Source: Nemania diffusa
Lineage: Eukaryota > Ascomycota > Sordariomycetes > Xylariales > Xylariaceae
NCBI GenBank assembly: GCA_038501195.1
Contig: JBBPUQ010000006.1
Coordinates: 682,001 to 746,000 of the forward strand
Reading direction: 5' to 3'
Length of the DNA stretch: 64,000 bases
In this document: positions 24,031-35,018 of the stretch, in pieces
Layout of the letters: the number at the start of each line of letters is the position of its first letter
Position numbering within the stretch: position 1 is the first letter of the stretch
The notes under the pieces: generated by a model
Told to the model about the DNA's origin: nothing
What the model saw: only the letters and a program-made list of their open reading frames with translations
Databases searched by the model: none
Made by a program: the position numbers and the translations under genes

Positions 24031-27000
24031 TTATATTTTTTTTTTTTTTATGTTTGTTTTTAAATATAATAACTGTTTTTTATTTAGCTAAAAAATTAAT
24101 ACAGTTATTATTATTAATATAAGTATTTTTAAATTTTTTTAGTTATTAAATATAAAATTTTTTAATAAATTTTTTAACTTTAAAGTTATATAAATATTTA
24201 TAAAGTTTTTAAGTTTAATATTTTTTAATTAGCTAATTTTTTTATTTAATAAAATATTTTATATATTTTTAAGTTTTTATAAAATTTATAATTTTATTAA
24301 TATAATATTTGTTAATAATTTTTATAAATTTAGTTTTATATAAAATTTAGTTAAAATTAAGCAATATTTAATTATTAATATAATATAGCTTTATAAATAA
24401 AATATAAAATAAGTTATAAATTTTTTATTTTTTAAATAAAATAAATTTAATAATAATAAATAAAATTATTTTTTAAATTTTAAATAGTTTTAATATTTTA
24501 TTATTAAATTTTTTAATAAATTGTTTAATTTTAATATATTATATATTTAATATTATTAGTTAGTTTTTTTTATAAATAAAAGTTTTTTTTTTATATTTGT
24601 TAGTTTATTTTTTTATTTTTTTATAGTTTGTTTTAAAGTAAGTTTTAGTTTTTTTATAAACTTAAATTATTTAATAAATATATAACTAACTATTTAAATT
24701 ATAAAATATATTAAAAAATAAATTATAAATTATAAAATAAAAGCTATAGTTAATATAAAAAAAAGTTATATATATAAATAAAAAAGTTATATTATTATAT
24801 ATAAATTTTATAGTTAATAAAAAGTTTTTTTAATTTAATATTTTATAGTTTATAAAAATATAAAAATAAACTTTAAAAAATTAATTTAATTGTTTAATTT
24901 AATTATTAGTTTAAAAATAAAATATTATATTTATATAAAATTTAATATTTATTAATTTAAAAAAATCTTTTTATAAATATATTATAAATTTAAAATTTTT
25001 ATTAAATATTATATTAAAAAAAATGTTATAATATTTTTAATAAGTTTTTATAAAAATTTTAATAAAATTTTCAGTTTTTTTTTTTTTTACTTTTAATAAA
25101 ATAAAATATTTTATTTTAATAAAAAAATTAATTATTATTTAAATAAAATTACATTTATTAAAAAAAAATAAATTAATAATAAAATTTATTACTATTATAT
25201 TTTATAATTTATAATAAAGTTTTATAAACTATAAATAATTAAAAAATATATATTTAAATGTTTTATTATATTAATATTTTAAATAGCTATTTATAAAATT
25301 TTTTACAATTTTTTTAATATTAAATTATTAAAAATTATATATAATTAATTTAAAAGTTTTATTTATATTTATATAATTAATAATTAAAATATTATATTTT
25401 AATTTTATTATTTTTTATTATAAAGTTTAAAATATTTATAAATATTTTTTTTTTATATAATAAATTATTTTTTACAACTATTATATTTTTATATAAAGTT
25501 TATATTTTTAAAATATATTTAAAGTTTTTTAGTTTTATTTTTTTTATATATTTTATAAAGTTTATTGTTTATTTAAATATTAATAAGTTATAAAATTGTT
25601 AAAAAGTTAATATAATTATAATAAAAAATATAAATATTAATTTTAAAAAGTTGCTAAAATATAAAAAATGTTTATTTTGCAAAATTAATTTTATAAGCTA
25701 GTTTTTAGCTTTTTTTTTTTTAAATCGATATTAAATCAATTTAAATAAAATATTAGCTTTTTTGTTTTATTTATTAAATTTATAATTAATAATAAACTAA
25801 TATATTAATAATTATTAAATTTATTATATTTATTTTTTATTAAAAATTTTAACTGTTATAAAATATATTAAATTTTAATAATTTAAATATATTTTAATTT
25901 AATATTTAGTTTTTTTTAAATATTATTTTTATTAATTAAAAAAGTTTATAATTATAAATAACTTTTTGTTATAAATTTTATAGTTTATTTTAATTAATAT
26001 AAACTTTTTAAAATAAAAAGCTATAAATTATAGCTTTTTATTTTTATTTTTTTAAAATATAATTATTTTTAAAATAAAATTTAATATATTAGTTTTAATA
26101 TATATTATATATTTAAAGTTAAAATATACAAAAATTAAAACTATAATAAAATAATATTTAAAAAATTAAAATGTTTTATTTATTTTTATTGTTTATTTTT
26201 AGTTTTTTTTATTTTTTTTGTTAATATTTATTAATAATTTTATAACTTTAAAAAAATTTTTAATAAATTATTAATAAAAGTTAATAAAGTTTATAAATTA
26301 TTAATATTTTTTAAAAATTTTTAATATTTTTTATTTAATAATATAGTTAATTTTATTTTTAATTATAACAATTTTTTTTATGTTAATAATATAGTTAAAA
26401 AATTTTATTTTTTATATTTTTTATTTATATTTTTATAATATAATAGCAAAGTTGTATTTAATTAGTTATTAAAGTATTTTTTTTATAATATAATTATGTT
26501 TTTTTATTATATTTATATAAATTAAAAAATTATTAAAATATATAAACAGTTTGTTATTAATAAAATTTTTAAAAATATTATTTATTATTAATTAAAAAAT
26601 AATAAATATATTAATAAACTTTATTAATATAACAATATATTTAAAAAGTTTATATTTATAACAAAAAGTAGTTTTTTATTTATAACTTTTTTTAATTTAT
26701 ATTAAATAAAACTTAAATTTTAAATCGATTTTAATAAACTATTTAGCTATATAAAATTAAATTTAAAGTTTATTAATTAAAAAAATAAAGTATTATATAA
26801 ATATTATAATTTTGTTAAATTTTTTATAATTTATTATAAAATATAAAAAGTTATTTAAGTTTTTTTTTTTTTATAAATATAAAAAAAGCTTTATATAAAA
26901 AAGTCAATTTATAAATATAGCTACTATTTAATATTTCTTTAAGCTATAGTTTAAAAGTATTAAGTTTTTTTATATTTATAATATATAAAAGTTTTTATAA

Positions 27001-30000
27001 AAATAACTTATTTTTATATAAATTTATTTTATAATTTTATAACTAATAATTTAAAAGCTTTATAACAGTTTTTTTATTTATAATTAATAAATATTTTTAA
27101 AATTTAGTTAATATATTTTTTAAAATAGTTTAAATTATTATTTATATTAATATAATATTATAAAAGTTTATTTTTAACTGTTTTAATATAGCTTAATTAA
27201 TACAGTTTGTGTAGCAGTAATATAAAATAAATCATATTTTGTTTTTGTTAAAAAAATAAACTAGTTAATACTGTTTTATTTATTATTGTAATAAAATAAT
27301 ATTATATTATATATTAAAAGCAGTTAATTTAAAATTAAACTAAATAAAATAATTATTTTAATATTAAAATATTAAATTGTTTATATAATATTTTTTGCTT
27401 TTTTTTATAATAATAATATTAAAAGCAATTATTAGTTTTAAAATTTTACATTTAATTATTAAAAGTTTTTATTTTTAAGTTTAAATAAAAAAAAGTACTA
27501 ATATTAAATTACTAATATTTAATAAAACTTATATTAAATATTTTTTTTTATTATATATAAAAGTTATAAATATAATAAATTATTTGTTAAATTTAAATTG
27601 TTTATTAATTTGTTTACTATTATTTAGTTTAATATTGCAGTTTTTTTTAAAAATAAAAATTATAATAGCTTTATTTTAATTTAGTTATAAATTTTTATAA
27701 AATATAATATAAAAGCTATTTAAAAATCTAAATTAAAATTTTTTATTTTAATAAAACAAAATATAAATTAATTTAATATAATTATATTTATTTTAGTTTT
27801 TTTTTAAATAAGTAATAATAATTTTTTATTGCTTTTATATTTAATAATAAAAATTTTTTTTAGTACTAAAAATAAATTTTGTTTATTAATATTTTTTTAA
27901 ATAAAATTAGCTAAAGTTTAATAGTTATTATAGCTATAGTATTAGTATACTTTTTTATTTTTTTTAAATTAATTAATAATAGCTTAAATAATATTAATTA
28001 AAATATTTTTATTAAATATTTAATATTTTAGTTTAAAGTTGATTTTAATTAGCTTTTTTAAATTTTTATTAATAAGTTTTTTATTAACGTTTTTTTTTAA
28101 AAATTAATTTTAATTATTAAAATTAAAATAATTTTTATATTTATTATTAGTTTAATTTAACTTTAAATATTTTTATATTAAAATAAGCTTTTTTTTTAAT
28201 AAAATGTTTAAATTAATTAATATATTTTTGTAAATTTAACTAGTTTTTTTAATAACTTTAAAAAAATTATTATTATTTTTAAAAAAATTGCTTTTTTTAC
28301 TATAAACTAATTTAATAATTTTATTAAAAAAAGTTTTAGCTATATAAATTTAAAACATAGTTTTAAACTATTTAACAATTTTATTAAAGTTTAATAATTT
28401 TATAAAATATTATATTATATTGTTTTAATATTTTAGTTTATATATTTTTTTAAAATTTTAGTATTTTTTAAAAAAATTTTAAAAATAATTTTTTAAAACA
28501 GCTTTATAAACTAACTAACAGTTTTAAAACTTTAATTAATTTAATTAAAAAACTTTTTGTTAATATTATATTTAAGTTTTATTAATTAATAAAAAGCTAA
28601 TTTAATTAATTTATATATAATTATTTAAAAAAACATTAATATAAATTTATATATATATTTATATTTAGTTTTACTATAACTAAAACTTTAAAAGATTTTT
28701 ATTATTATAATTAATAAGTTTATTTAATTATATAAAATTAATTGTTATAGTTGTTAAAAAACAAATTAAATATTTTATAATTTATATTAATTTATTTTTA
28801 TTATTTGCAAATTAAAATAAATTGTTATTACTGTTTTTATTATTGTTTATAAGCTTTTGTAATAATTTTTATAAAAAACTTCGTAATAAAATCAAAAATT
28901 TATATTTATTATTAAATTTATTTAAATCAAAATTTTTTAAGTTTTTAATATTTATTAACGTTATAAACTAAATATATATAATTTAATATTAAATAGCTAC
29001 TGCTTTTAAAATACTATATATTTATATCGTTTAAAAATATTTACTAATTAATTGTTTTTATATATAAGTTTTATTACTAAAATATTTAATAGTAAATTTA
29101 AACAAAGTTTTATTTATAAAAAGTTTATTAATAAAAACTAAAAATTATATTATAAATTTAATTATTATGTTTTTTTTTTAAAAATTATTAATAATAAAAT
29201 TAATGTTTATTTTTTAGTTATTTTATAATTATTTTTATATTTTTTTAATAGCTACTTTTATATATAAATAAAAGTTAATAATTTATATAAAATTAATAGC
29301 TTTATTATAAAAGTTTTATAATTGTTTTTTTATAATATTAGTTTATATATTAAAATTTATAACTAATTTAATATAAGTTTATTTTTATTTTTATATTTTA
29401 AAATAAAATATATAAAAAATATTATAATAAACTTTTATTATATTTTAAAACTTTTTAATAATTTTGCTATATATTAACAAATTATTTATTAATTATATAA
29501 TAATTATTTAAGCTTTTTATATAAATGTTAAGTTTATATTTTATATTTAAGTTTAAAGTTATAAAGCTTATATTTTTTAAACTTTTATATTAGTTTAATA
29601 TATTATTACTATAATATTATAAATATATTATATAAAAATATAAAATTTTTAAATAAATTAGTTTTAATTAATATATATTTTAAATATATTATATACTAAA
29701 GTTTAAATTAGTTTATATATATTTTATATTTATTAATATAATTTAAATACTTATATAAAAAAGTTTTAAACTATAATATTTATTATTTAAATATTTTTAT
29801 TTTTATAAACAATAATATATTAAAAGTTAAAAAGTTTATATAATATTAAAATATTATTAAATTAAAATATTGTTTTAATAATTAATTTTAATATTGCTAT
29901 AATTAATTTAACAAAAAACTGTTTATATAATAAAGTTTGTTAAAAATATAAATAATTTTATAAAAATATTAATAATAAAAATTAAACTATTTATAAATTA

Positions 30001-30676
30001 TATAAATAGTTAATAAAAAATAAAATAGTTTTAATAAAAAATAAAATAAATATTAAAAAAATATTTAAAATATTAAAAGTAATATATAATATTTTTATAT
30101 ATATAATAATAAAAAAAATCTTTTTAAGTTTTTATATTAATATTTAAAAAAAAAATAAATATATTAATAATAAAAATAACAATTATATAAAATTTATATA
30201 TAAAAAAACAAGTAATTTTTAAAATAGTATTAAAAATAAGTTATATAATAGTTTAAAAGCAGCTTTTTTAAATATAAAATTTTTTTTTTTTTTAAACTAA
30301 ATTGTTTAGCTTTTTTGTTAAAAAATAAAAAGTTTTTTTTGTTTTTTAATTTGTTAAAATTTTTTAAATTTTTTAATTTGTTTAAGTTTTTTTTAAATCT
30401 ATTATTTTCAAATTTTTATAAAACTAAAACAAAAATATTTATAAATAATATAACTATTAAACTAATAAATAAATATAAAGTAATACTATTATTAACAACA
30501 AATATTGTTATAAATAATTAATTAGTAATAAAGTTATTAATAATAAATATAAACGTTATAAATTTAAAAAATATAAAAGTTTATAAAAAATAAATAAAAT
30601 TAAATTTAAAAAAAAAAAATAGTATTAAATAATAGTTATATATATAAAAGTTTTTTTAAATAAAAAATAATTTATT

Positions 30677-31001
30677 TATAACAAAAACTTATTTTATAAA
30701 GCTTAAAACAAAGTTTATTTAGTTAATAAATTATTTTAGTTTTATAAAGTTTATAATTTTCTTTTTTTTTTTAGTTTAAAAAAATCAGTTTTTTTTATAT
30801 TTAAAAGCTTTTAAGCTACAGTTTATACAATCTAATATTTTTAAAACTGTTAGTTCTTTTTATATATAGTTGCAAGTTTAAATAACTTGTTTTATTCAAT
30901 AGCTTTTATACAAGTAGGTTAAGTTTCAAACTGTTGGGCGTGTATGCATATAACTAGTCAATAGCTTCTTATAAGTCTAAAACAGTCTTGGCCGTATAAC
31001 A
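30677..31001. repeat. Right LTR of the RIP-mutated retrotransposon
   Basis: 325 bp. The opposite pattern to the left LTR: the inner start (TATAACAAAA, from TGTAACAAGG) is mutated, while the outer 100 or so bases up to CCGTATAACA keep normal composition. Confidence 0.9.
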
Positions 31002-31006
31002 GAAAC
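31002..31006. repeat. Right target-site duplication of the LTR retrotransposon (GAAAC)
   Basis: Exact copy of the five bases at 23701-23705, directly after the right LTR; it lies 68 bp beyond the stop codon of the carboxylesterase gene. Confidence 0.9.
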
Positions 31007-31074
31007 TTATATCAGAAGCCTAAGTTACAGTAAACTACCATAGTCAATTGTACTAAGTATCTTCCCTACTATCC

Positions 31075-32697
31075 CTATAATTTGACTCCGTAGTACCTAT
31101 CCCAAAACGCTATTACCTCACCAGTATGCACTCCGGGTGACTCCAACCGTGACTCGCCATCACCATCCCAAATTCTTACAAGATCCCTGTCCGAACTCAA
31201 CGCCGGCCAAATATTGACATCCTGGCTACTTGACTGGCTACCCCCAGGAACCCCGGTACGTACAAATTGTACCCAAGTCTCCATCATCTTTCTAGAAAGG
31301 GATCTATCGGCGTTGGTCCAGTCCCATTCCCACACATCGAGGTTGCCAAAAGCATACAACATGCCAACAAGGTGGAAAGCGCCCGCAAACCCCCTTTCCA
31401 CTATTTTGGAGTCCGCGGGGATGGGCGGGGCGCGCACGAATTCATAATACCATGCGGGTGACTTCATATACTTACGCTGGAGGCGTGCAGAAGTCCACGT
31501 CGGCCAATAAAAGACCTGCTCAGCAAGAAGTTTCCACGATGCATTCCACACTTCCGCGTCCGTAGCCGCCGGGTAAAGGCGAAGGGCCTCATCCCCTTGT
31601 TCGCCGAACGTCTCCTCTACAAATGTGTGATAATCAGACAGGGAATTCAGACGCGGAAGAGCGGTTCCATCGTCAGCGGTGCTGCCCGCCATGAGGGGAA
31701 TATCAGCTGCTCGGCCGGAGATAAACGCCGAAAGGGGCGACTCGGGAAGGACATAGCCGTCCACGATAGGGTTTGCCGTGTCGTAAACGCTCAGGCTGGT
31801 GGAAGTAGGCCGTAGGTAAGACGTCCATATTCCCTCCCGACGAGCCAGGTTTGCGGCCAAGATCTTCTCAGTGGATATACCGCGCAGATCGGCGAGAGAG
31901 GAGGCGCCGAGGACCTGTAGCAATTCAGTCCCGGCTTCTTCGGCTGCAGCCAGCGTCATGTAAGCTGCGATGTGACCAGGGCCATCGAGAGGTGGTGCCA
32001 TCCCAGGTCCGCTCTCGCAGATTGCCTTGGAGAATAGGCCCTTCGCCACCGGCGAGGCACGGAGGATGTGGACACTGGCGCCGCCAGATGAGGCGCCCCC
32101 TATCGTCACGTCCTGCGGGTTGCCCCCGAAGACTTTAATGTTACGCTGCACCCACTCCAACGCTGCTATTTGATCCATGATGCCATAATTACCGGATGCC
32201 TGGTGACCTGACTCGGCACTAAGTTCTGGAAGCGCAAGGAATCCAAATCGGCCGAGGCGGAAGTTCACGGTGACAACTGTAATTCCTTCGGCAGCAAACT
32301 TGGTCCCATCTTGCATGGGGTTGGACGCGGACCCAAAGACAAAGGCCCCAAAATGGAACCAGACCAGGACGGGCCTATCAGTGGCGCCCTCTGCACCGGT
32401 ATACACATTGAGGTAGAGGCAGTCCTCGCTGAACTCGGTGTCTGTACTGGAATATAACGAGTTAATAGGTGGCGAGGGCTGAGCACTGGCAGGACCGAAT
32501 TTGTCACCCGGTCGCACACCACTCCAGGACAGAGGGCGCTGCGGGGGTCGCCATCGTAGGTCTCCAACGGGTGGTGCAGCGTAAGGGACTCCGAGAAAGG
32601 ATCTCGTGGCATTTGGGCGATGAAGTCCAGAGAGCGAGCCGGACTCCACGATAACTGGAGCACACGCAGAATTCTCAAGTTTCTGTAGTTCACTCAT
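31075..32697 (-). CDS. Type-B carboxylesterase/lipase family protein, intracellular
   Basis: Alpha/beta-hydrolase that would hydrolyse carboxylic esters; 540 residues in a single exon, the usual family size. No signal peptide is seen at MSELQKLENS, so a cytosolic location is likely. Family blocks: FLGVPYAAPPVGDLRW (34-49), EDCLYLNVY (91-99), nucleophile elbow GASSG (201-205, probable nucleophile Ser203), acidic residue in TADDGT (Asp343, where most relatives have Glu), and His442 in AFHLVGMLYAFGN. The oxyanion-hole motif, normally HGGGF, reads HFGAF (115-119), an unusual change. The lack of introns and the bacterial PnbA-like look leave horizontal origin possible but untested. The stop codon is 68 bp from the retrotransposon's target-site duplication, so the insertion is in or near its 3' UTR. 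Confidence 0.9.
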   Translation of the reverse strand: MSELQKLENSACAPVIVESGSLSGLHRPNATRSFLGVPYAAPPVGDLRWRPPQRPLSWSGVRPGDKFGPASAQPSPPINSLYSSTDTEFSEDCLYLNVYTGAEGATDRPVLVWFHFGAFVFGSASNPMQDGTKFAAEGITVVTVNFRLGRFGFLALPELSAESGHQASGNYGIMDQIAALEWVQRNIKVFGGNPQDVTIGGASSGGASVHILRASPVAKGLFSKAICESGPGMAPPLDGPGHIAAYMTLAAAEEAGTELLQVLGASSLADLRGISTEKILAANLARREGIWTSYLRPTSTSLSVYDTANPIVDGYVLPESPLSAFISGRAADIPLMAGSTADDGTALPRLNSLSDYHTFVEETFGEQGDEALRLYPAATDAEVWNASWKLLAEQVFYWPTWTSARLQRKYMKSPAWYYEFVRAPPIPADSKIVERGFAGAFHLVGMLYAFGNLDVWEWDWTNADRSLSRKMMETWVQFVRTGVPGGSQSSSQDVNIWPALSSDRDLVRIWDGDGESRLESPGVHTGEVIAFWDRYYGVKL

Positions 32698-35018
32698 CGT
32701 TATTGAATTGATCTAATATCGCTAAACGTCAACGGGGAGAAGATGGTAGAGTATACAGAGTATCGAAAGCACCGTGGAAGAGAAACGCAAAAGTACCAAT
32801 ATACCACTTTATGATATGGGCAAATTAATATGAGCTTCCTTTGAGTTTCCGTATATTTATGTCGACTATACGAATCCTACATGATATCATACAATCCGAT
32901 ATATCTTACATAAGAGCTTCTACATACTAAGCAATAAGGGGTCCGATCCAAAACCCCTCCCGCAAATGTGGGGGATACAATAAGCCTATACGAAGATTGC
33001 ATCCCTTGCATCTCGCAGACAGCACCTATATTTTTTAACGTCCCTACGGAAAAGGGTGTTTAAATAAACCTATCATACAACGTATTTATATCAAGGGCTT
33101 CGTTTTTGAGTTCAGAAGATCTCTAGCCTTAAATGCTTACTTATTATTTATACTCCCGAGCTATGGTCGGCCCTTATCCTTAAATCTGATTATCAACAAC
33201 AAACCAAACATACATTATGTTAGATGCGGTAGCTATGTATAAAGGGCTCTACTTCCACAACGGGTTTTGAGGAGCGACGAGAATATTGTTGATATAATCA
33301 AACTCGCTATAGTAGTTGGATCAGTGGTTCTAGCTATGTATATACGTGATTTGACCCGTTTATGGACCTGCTTATTTTTCGAATTAAATTCATTAGGATC
33401 AATTCTCGTCATATTCTACCAGGAGCCACTGATAACCTCATATTAAGTCGGTACGGGGGATTCAAACATTATCGCTTGTAATTCTATTATTCATTCCTAT
33501 ATTGTTATACCCCTTGCTAGTATATACTCTTGCTTACCTAACCTAGCCTTCTAGTCCTACCCTTCCGCTTGAGAACTAGCTTGTGATGCCAAGTCATCCT
33601 TATATCATTATGTGGTTCTTGGCTTGAGAAAGCTTCCCAGGACCAGATTTATATGTAGATAATAATGGCCTGCCGCAGCTAATGTCTCAAAGTCCTTGCG
33701 TAGGGGTGGCAGCAAGGAAAATACATCGTAACCGAAAGACGAAGACAAGCAATGATTATAGCAGATCTTGTAATATTTGAACGATTCTCAAGTAGTCAAT
33801 GAGTATGGTTTTAGCCGGTGCTCGTAGTCTATTTGAGCGCCCATCGTCGTACCCCTGTCCAAGCTTGGCAGGCTGGCCCGAAGCCCAACCTCTTTTCTCC
33901 TCGCGCTTGCCCGCAAAAAAGGAATAGACTTGATGTTTGATGTCGCTATGCAGCGTAAAGATCGATTGCAAGCCAGTGCGCCACGTTTAATGCCTTTGAG
34001 GAGGCTCAGAGATATTATTGGTACACGGCATGACGCTAAACACCATCACTCAAGTAACAACCCTTGTCCATGCTCCATAACAATGAACATCCTTCGACTT
34101 TAGTTTAGTCATCATGAACTCACCAACGACAACACAGTCAAAATATAGCCAATTCACGAAACTTACATATTTTATGCAAGCAACGAGGGCTATACGGTAT
34201 ACCTAATCAGAAGGAGGGAATAACGCCAAGGAACGTGATTTATGAGTCGGTCCAAGCGGATGACCACCCCGTCTGGGATTCCCCCTCTCAAAAGACTAGG
34301 ATGATTTTGCCCCACCTACAACCAACTGCAGAATATCAACGCGACCCTACGTATATATTTACAAAAGGCCCTACGGTGGCTGTAGAATACCGCCGCATAA
34401 CCATCAAGAGGTGGTCAGACCCAATCTGCGCATACGAAGCAAGCAGGCAAGAACCGGCATTAGCGGAACTATCCTAGCGTGGTTGATCAACTGGGTAGTG
34501 AGGGGTTATCTGTACTGATGAGTCCGATTCAGCTCTCATCCGGAGAACTAACATTTATGACTAATAACAAGCAACTCAAAGGCTGCAGATTTTCTTTTTT
34601 GATTCCAAGGGCTGCTCTTATCAGAAAGCTTTGTCGAGCTTTAATAATAGATAGCTTTTTTATAACAAATTAAATTCTACTACTTTCGTAGATGTAATAC
34701 TAGCTGCCGGGGCGGTGATGTTATTATATAAATCTTTAAACAAAAGATTGTCATGCAGCAATTAGCAAACCATGCAAGTAAAAGAACTTCAAGGGTATTC
34801 ATGAGTTGAAGGCTATTATGAAAGCCTCAGCCGCAAAAGCGGTATCAATTAGAAATCGCGGTCGGGGCATCAATCGCGAGCATAAATAATAGGGCTATAT
34901 GCCCTGAACCTTAACACAGAAAAACAAAGATATCGCAGATTCCTATACATTATCAGTTGAGTAGGACGGACTCCTTTGCTCCAAGCCTTCGCTGCATGCT
35001 CACAGACAGTACTTACCG
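32698..35018. other. Degenerate intergenic region between esterase and HET gene
   Basis: About 2.3 kb. The first few hundred bases should contain the esterase promoter. The remainder is stop-rich and fairly AT-rich, with no coherent frame; an 80-residue plus-strand frame at 34235-34477 has no motif or splice support. It may be old transposon sequence. Confidence 0.4.

Larger units (their letters stand above)
23706..31001. mobile_element. Full-length LTR retrotransposon destroyed by repeat-induced point mutation
   Basis: A 7,296-bp element with two direct 325-bp LTRs (23706-24030 and 30677-31001), TG..CA-type ends (TGT at the left, ACA at the right) and a 5-bp target-site duplication GAAAC. 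Wherever I aligned the LTRs, differences are all C/T or G/A transitions without indels. The interior is almost only A and T; remaining C is mostly in CT and G mostly in AG context, as expected when RIP removes CpA first. No gag, pol or integrase frame survives, so Copia or Gypsy membership cannot be decided from the sequence; total length and 5-bp duplication fit either. The 68-residue frame at 30315-30521 is Phe/Leu/Lys/Asn filler. Confidence 0.93.

Noticed and set aside
30315..30521. 68-residue frame in the AT-rich block
   Set aside because: Phe/Leu/Asn/Lys filler expected in stop-poor stretches of nearly pure A+T DNA.
23706..31001. AT-rich block as centromere core, mitochondrial insertion or assembly artefact
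   Set aside because: Matched LTRs with only transition differences and an exact 5-bp target-site duplication identify a RIP-mutated retrotransposon.
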